Assembly: GCA_013177995.1 (NCBI GenBank)
Contig: JABLXN010000002.1
Span: 62,001 to 126,000, forward strand
Direction of reading: 5' to 3'
DNA length: 64,000 nucleotides
DNA from: Brevinematales bacterium
GTDB lineage: Bacteria > Spirochaetota > Brevinematia > Brevinematales > Thermospiraceae
The stretch's first letter is position 1. Each line of letters starts with the position of its first letter. The position numbers and the translations under genes are program-made. Below, piece by piece: positions 62,198 to 64,000 of this stretch. The notes under the pieces were generated by a model, which worked only from the letters and a program-made list of their open reading frames with translations, was not told the origin of the DNA and did no database searches.

Positions 62198-63463
62198 ATG
62201 CTTTTTCGTATAGCCTTGAGGAATATTTTGAGGCATAAAAGACGTACTTTTCTCACCATTCTCACGATGGGATTTGGGCTCATGTTGTATATTTTTGGAG
62301 ATTCTCTTTTTACCGGGATTGATAGAATGATGGTAGAGAATATGGTGTCTTTCACCGATGGTTCCATCACTATAACATCAAAAGAGTATGCCGAGAATGA
62401 AAAGTCCTATTCGCTTCGTTATCCCTTGCAGGACGTGGAAAGTCTTCTTTCCCGTATAAAAACTCATCCAGAGGTGGAAGGGGTTTCGCTTCGGGTGCCT
62501 TTTCTCACTGAATTGGTCGTAGGGGATAAGTCCTTCCATGTGATAGGCTATGGGATTGATCCTGCAAGTGATAAAAAGGCGTTTGATCTTGATGAGAAGG
62601 TGATAAAGGGGCGGTTTTTAGAGGATAATCCCGACGAGGTCATGATTGGTCGAGATCTTGCTAAGGACTTAGGTGTCGATGTGGGTGATACGGTGACGCT
62701 TATTGCTCAGACAAAGTATGAGACGGCCAACGCATGGGATTTCACGGTAGTGGGTATTCTCAAGACAACGAGTCCACAAATAGATGAAAGTGGGGTGTTT
62801 ATTTCCTCTCGTGGTGGTGAGGCTCTCCTTGATACAGGCAAAGAATGGATAACCATGCACGTTCGTGTGAGATGGCCAAAGGGGGAACCGATTGCCGTGT
62901 ATCAGAAGAAGGTAAAAAGAGTAGCACAGGAAATTGAGAAGACTCTCTCTGGTTATAGCGTGAAAACCTTTGTGGATCAGTATGCCGATATGATGGCGCT
63001 TTTACAACAAAAGAAAGGGACGATTGTTCTGATGACATTTCTGCTTCTGGTGATTGCCGGAGTAGGGATTGTAAACACTATTCTCATGGCCGTGTACGAA
63101 CGAATGAAGGAGATTGGGGTTATGCGGGCTATGGGATTTACTCCAAAACAGATTCAGAGGATTTTTCTGATGGAAGGGGGGATTCTCGGGATATTGGGCG
63201 GGTGTCTTGGACTCTTGATGGGCACGGCTGTCAATCTCTGGCTCGTTTATGGGGGATACAATATTGAGGCTATTTTTGGGAGTGAAGCGGTAAAAGGAAG
63301 TGATTTCGGGTTTCCGGTATGGGGGGTTTTTTATGGGGAATGGCACCTTGAGGCGTATGTGGTAGCCTTTTTCTTTGCGTTTCTGACAGCCCTTGTGTCG
63401 GCCGCTATTCCTGCTCGTCAGGCTGGAAAGCTTCAGGTGACCGAATGTCTCAAGTATGTGTAA
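62198..63463 (+). CDS. FtsX/MacB-type ABC permease 2
   Basis: The 421-residue protein repeats the architecture of permease 1 and is alignable end to end: MLFRIALRNILRHKRRTFLT at the start, YERMKEIGVMRAMGFTPKQI in the cytoplasmic loop, and AIPARQAGKLQVTECLKYV at the end. I chose ATG 62198 behind AAGGAGG; an upstream start at 62171 overlaps the previous gene. The two permeases may form a heterodimer like LolC-LolE. Confidence 0.92.
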   Translation: MLFRIALRNILRHKRRTFLTILTMGFGLMLYIFGDSLFTGIDRMMVENMVSFTDGSITITSKEYAENEKSYSLRYPLQDVESLLSRIKTHPEVEGVSLRVPFLTELVVGDKSFHVIGYGIDPASDKKAFDLDEKVIKGRFLEDNPDEVMIGRDLAKDLGVDVGDTVTLIAQTKYETANAWDFTVVGILKTTSPQIDESGVFISSRGGEALLDTGKEWITMHVRVRWPKGEPIAVYQKKVKRVAQEIEKTLSGYSVKTFVDQYADMMALLQQKKGTIVLMTFLLLVIAGVGIVNTILMAVYERMKEIGVMRAMGFTPKQIQRIFLMEGGILGILGGCLGLLMGTAVNLWLVYGGYNIEAIFGSEAVKGSDFGFPVWGVFYGEWHLEAYVVAFFFAFLTALVSAAIPARQAGKLQVTECLKYV

Positions 63464-63473
63464 GGAGGAAACT

Positions 63474-64000
63474 ATGCTATTCAAAATGGCTCTTCGTAAT
63501 ATCAGAAGAAACAGGCGCCGCTCTTTTCTTGCCGTTCTTTCCGTGACACTGGCTCTTGCCCTTGTGGTTGTTTTGCAGGGGCTTGTGGAGGGTATGGTGG
63601 ATAACATGATCAGGAATGGGACCAAAAATGATTCAGGGCATATTCGCCTTTCGGCGAAAGCTTATGCGGAGAACATTCGCTATTCTCCTGTTCAGTATCT
63701 TGTTCCTGAACCAGAAAAGCTCAGGGAGAAACTTCTTTCTCATCCAAAGTGGTCAAAGGAGATTGAACTGGTAACCTTTCGTATTCGCTTTCCGGTGCTT
63801 CTTCAGTATGAGGGGAATAATAAAGCCGCTTTTGGCTTTGGGGGAGATTATCGTATCGAAAAGGACCTTTTGCTTCTTGAGAAGGCGATGGTAAGTGGTA
63901 GCTATCTCTCCGGACAGGTCATAGAAAGGGAAGGCCATAAGTATCGAGAGGTCATCATAGGCAAGAAGATGGCAGAGATTCTTAAGATCAGGGTAGGAGA
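63474..64000 (+). CDS. FtsX/MacB-type ABC permease 3 (partial)
   Basis: The frame opens at ATG 63474 behind AAGGAGG and is still open at the window edge. The visible 175 residues show the same basic N-terminus (FKMALRNIRRNRRRSFLAVL), a membrane helix (about 20-40) and the beginning of a periplasmic domain. It is more divergent than the other two. Three permeases behind one ATPase is one more than a standard LolCDE set, so it may be an alternative partner. Confidence 0.88.
   Translation, partial: MLFKMALRNIRRNRRRSFLAVLSVTLALALVVVLQGLVEGMVDNMIRNGTKNDSGHIRLSAKAYAENIRYSPVQYLVPEPEKLREKLLSHPKWSKEIELVTFRIRFPVLLQYEGNNKAAFGFGGDYRIEKDLLLLEKAMVSGSYLSGQVIEREGHKYREVIIGKKMAEILKIRVG

Overview
The window is a gene-dense stretch of a bacterial chromosome with short intergenic gaps, frequent 4-bp start/stop overlaps and promoters close to the TTGACA-17-TATAAT consensus. 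The cell envelope is that of a diderm: apolipoprotein N-acyltransferase (lnt), two lipobox-bearing esterases, a TonB-type C-terminal domain, a putative outer-membrane barrel and a LolCDE/MacB-like ABC exporter. Together with SpoIIE-type phosphatases, HD-GYP proteins, a bactofilin and many TPR/coiled-coil proteins, this gene content suggests a spirochaete. That placement is inference from gene content; no rRNA or other decisive marker is present.

Layout. 1-8 kb: a membrane SpoIIE phosphatase with two uncharacterised partners, an HD-GYP phosphodiesterase, a methyltransferase, a TonB-like protein and uvrC. 8.1-12.4 kb: an accessory island with a non-autonomous IS derivative, AT-rich type II restriction-modification genes, a transposase tail, a MITE copy and a further IS end. 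12.4-18.2 kb: a two-TM protein with a huge acidic linker, an ArsR-like regulator, truA, and the opposite-strand operon frr-uppS-cdsA. 18.5-23 kb: a cyclic-nucleotide-binding protein, a STAS anti-sigma antagonist and a PAS-SpoIIE-HATPase fusion (a partner-switching module), then rsmH and an ftsL-like gene. 23-32.9 kb: a metallophosphoesterase, envelope proteins, a class III nucleotide cyclase, prfB with its +1 frameshift site, glyQ, a stand-alone MetH activation domain and a histidine-kinase-like protein lacking the acceptor His. 32.9-38.5 kb: pyk, yajC-secD-secF, tRNA-Lys, a ZIP transporter and a metal-binding HMA protein. 38.6-46.7 kb: TPR protein, sugar-nucleotidyltransferase-like protein, barrel protein, glycosyltransferase, mutS2, bactofilin, HU and rpsT. 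46.9-48.3 kb: one nearly intact insertion sequence. 48.3-60 kb: lnt, hisZ, purA, HD-GYP, methyltransferase, esterase, xseB, PilZ, GGDEF, FAH hydrolase and a carboxylesterase. 60-64 kb: an ABC ATPase followed by three FtsX-type permeases, the last cut by the window edge.

How the genes work together. Signalling dominates. Two HD-GYP proteins, a GGDEF protein and a PilZ protein form a c-di-GMP set. A class III cyclase and a CNB-domain protein form a possible cyclic nucleotide pair. Two SpoIIE phosphatases with a STAS protein form a partner-switching set.

Mobile DNA is the second theme. Three copies of a 201-203 bp MITE share near-identical terminal inverted repeats, and two have perfect 5-bp target duplications. 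One IS has 12-bp perfect terminal repeats inside an 18-bp direct repeat. Degenerate ends of the same IS bracket the restriction-modification island. Two genes, rsmH and the nucleotide cyclase, appear to need a one-base frame change at homopolymer tracts, from sequence error, slippage or phase variation.
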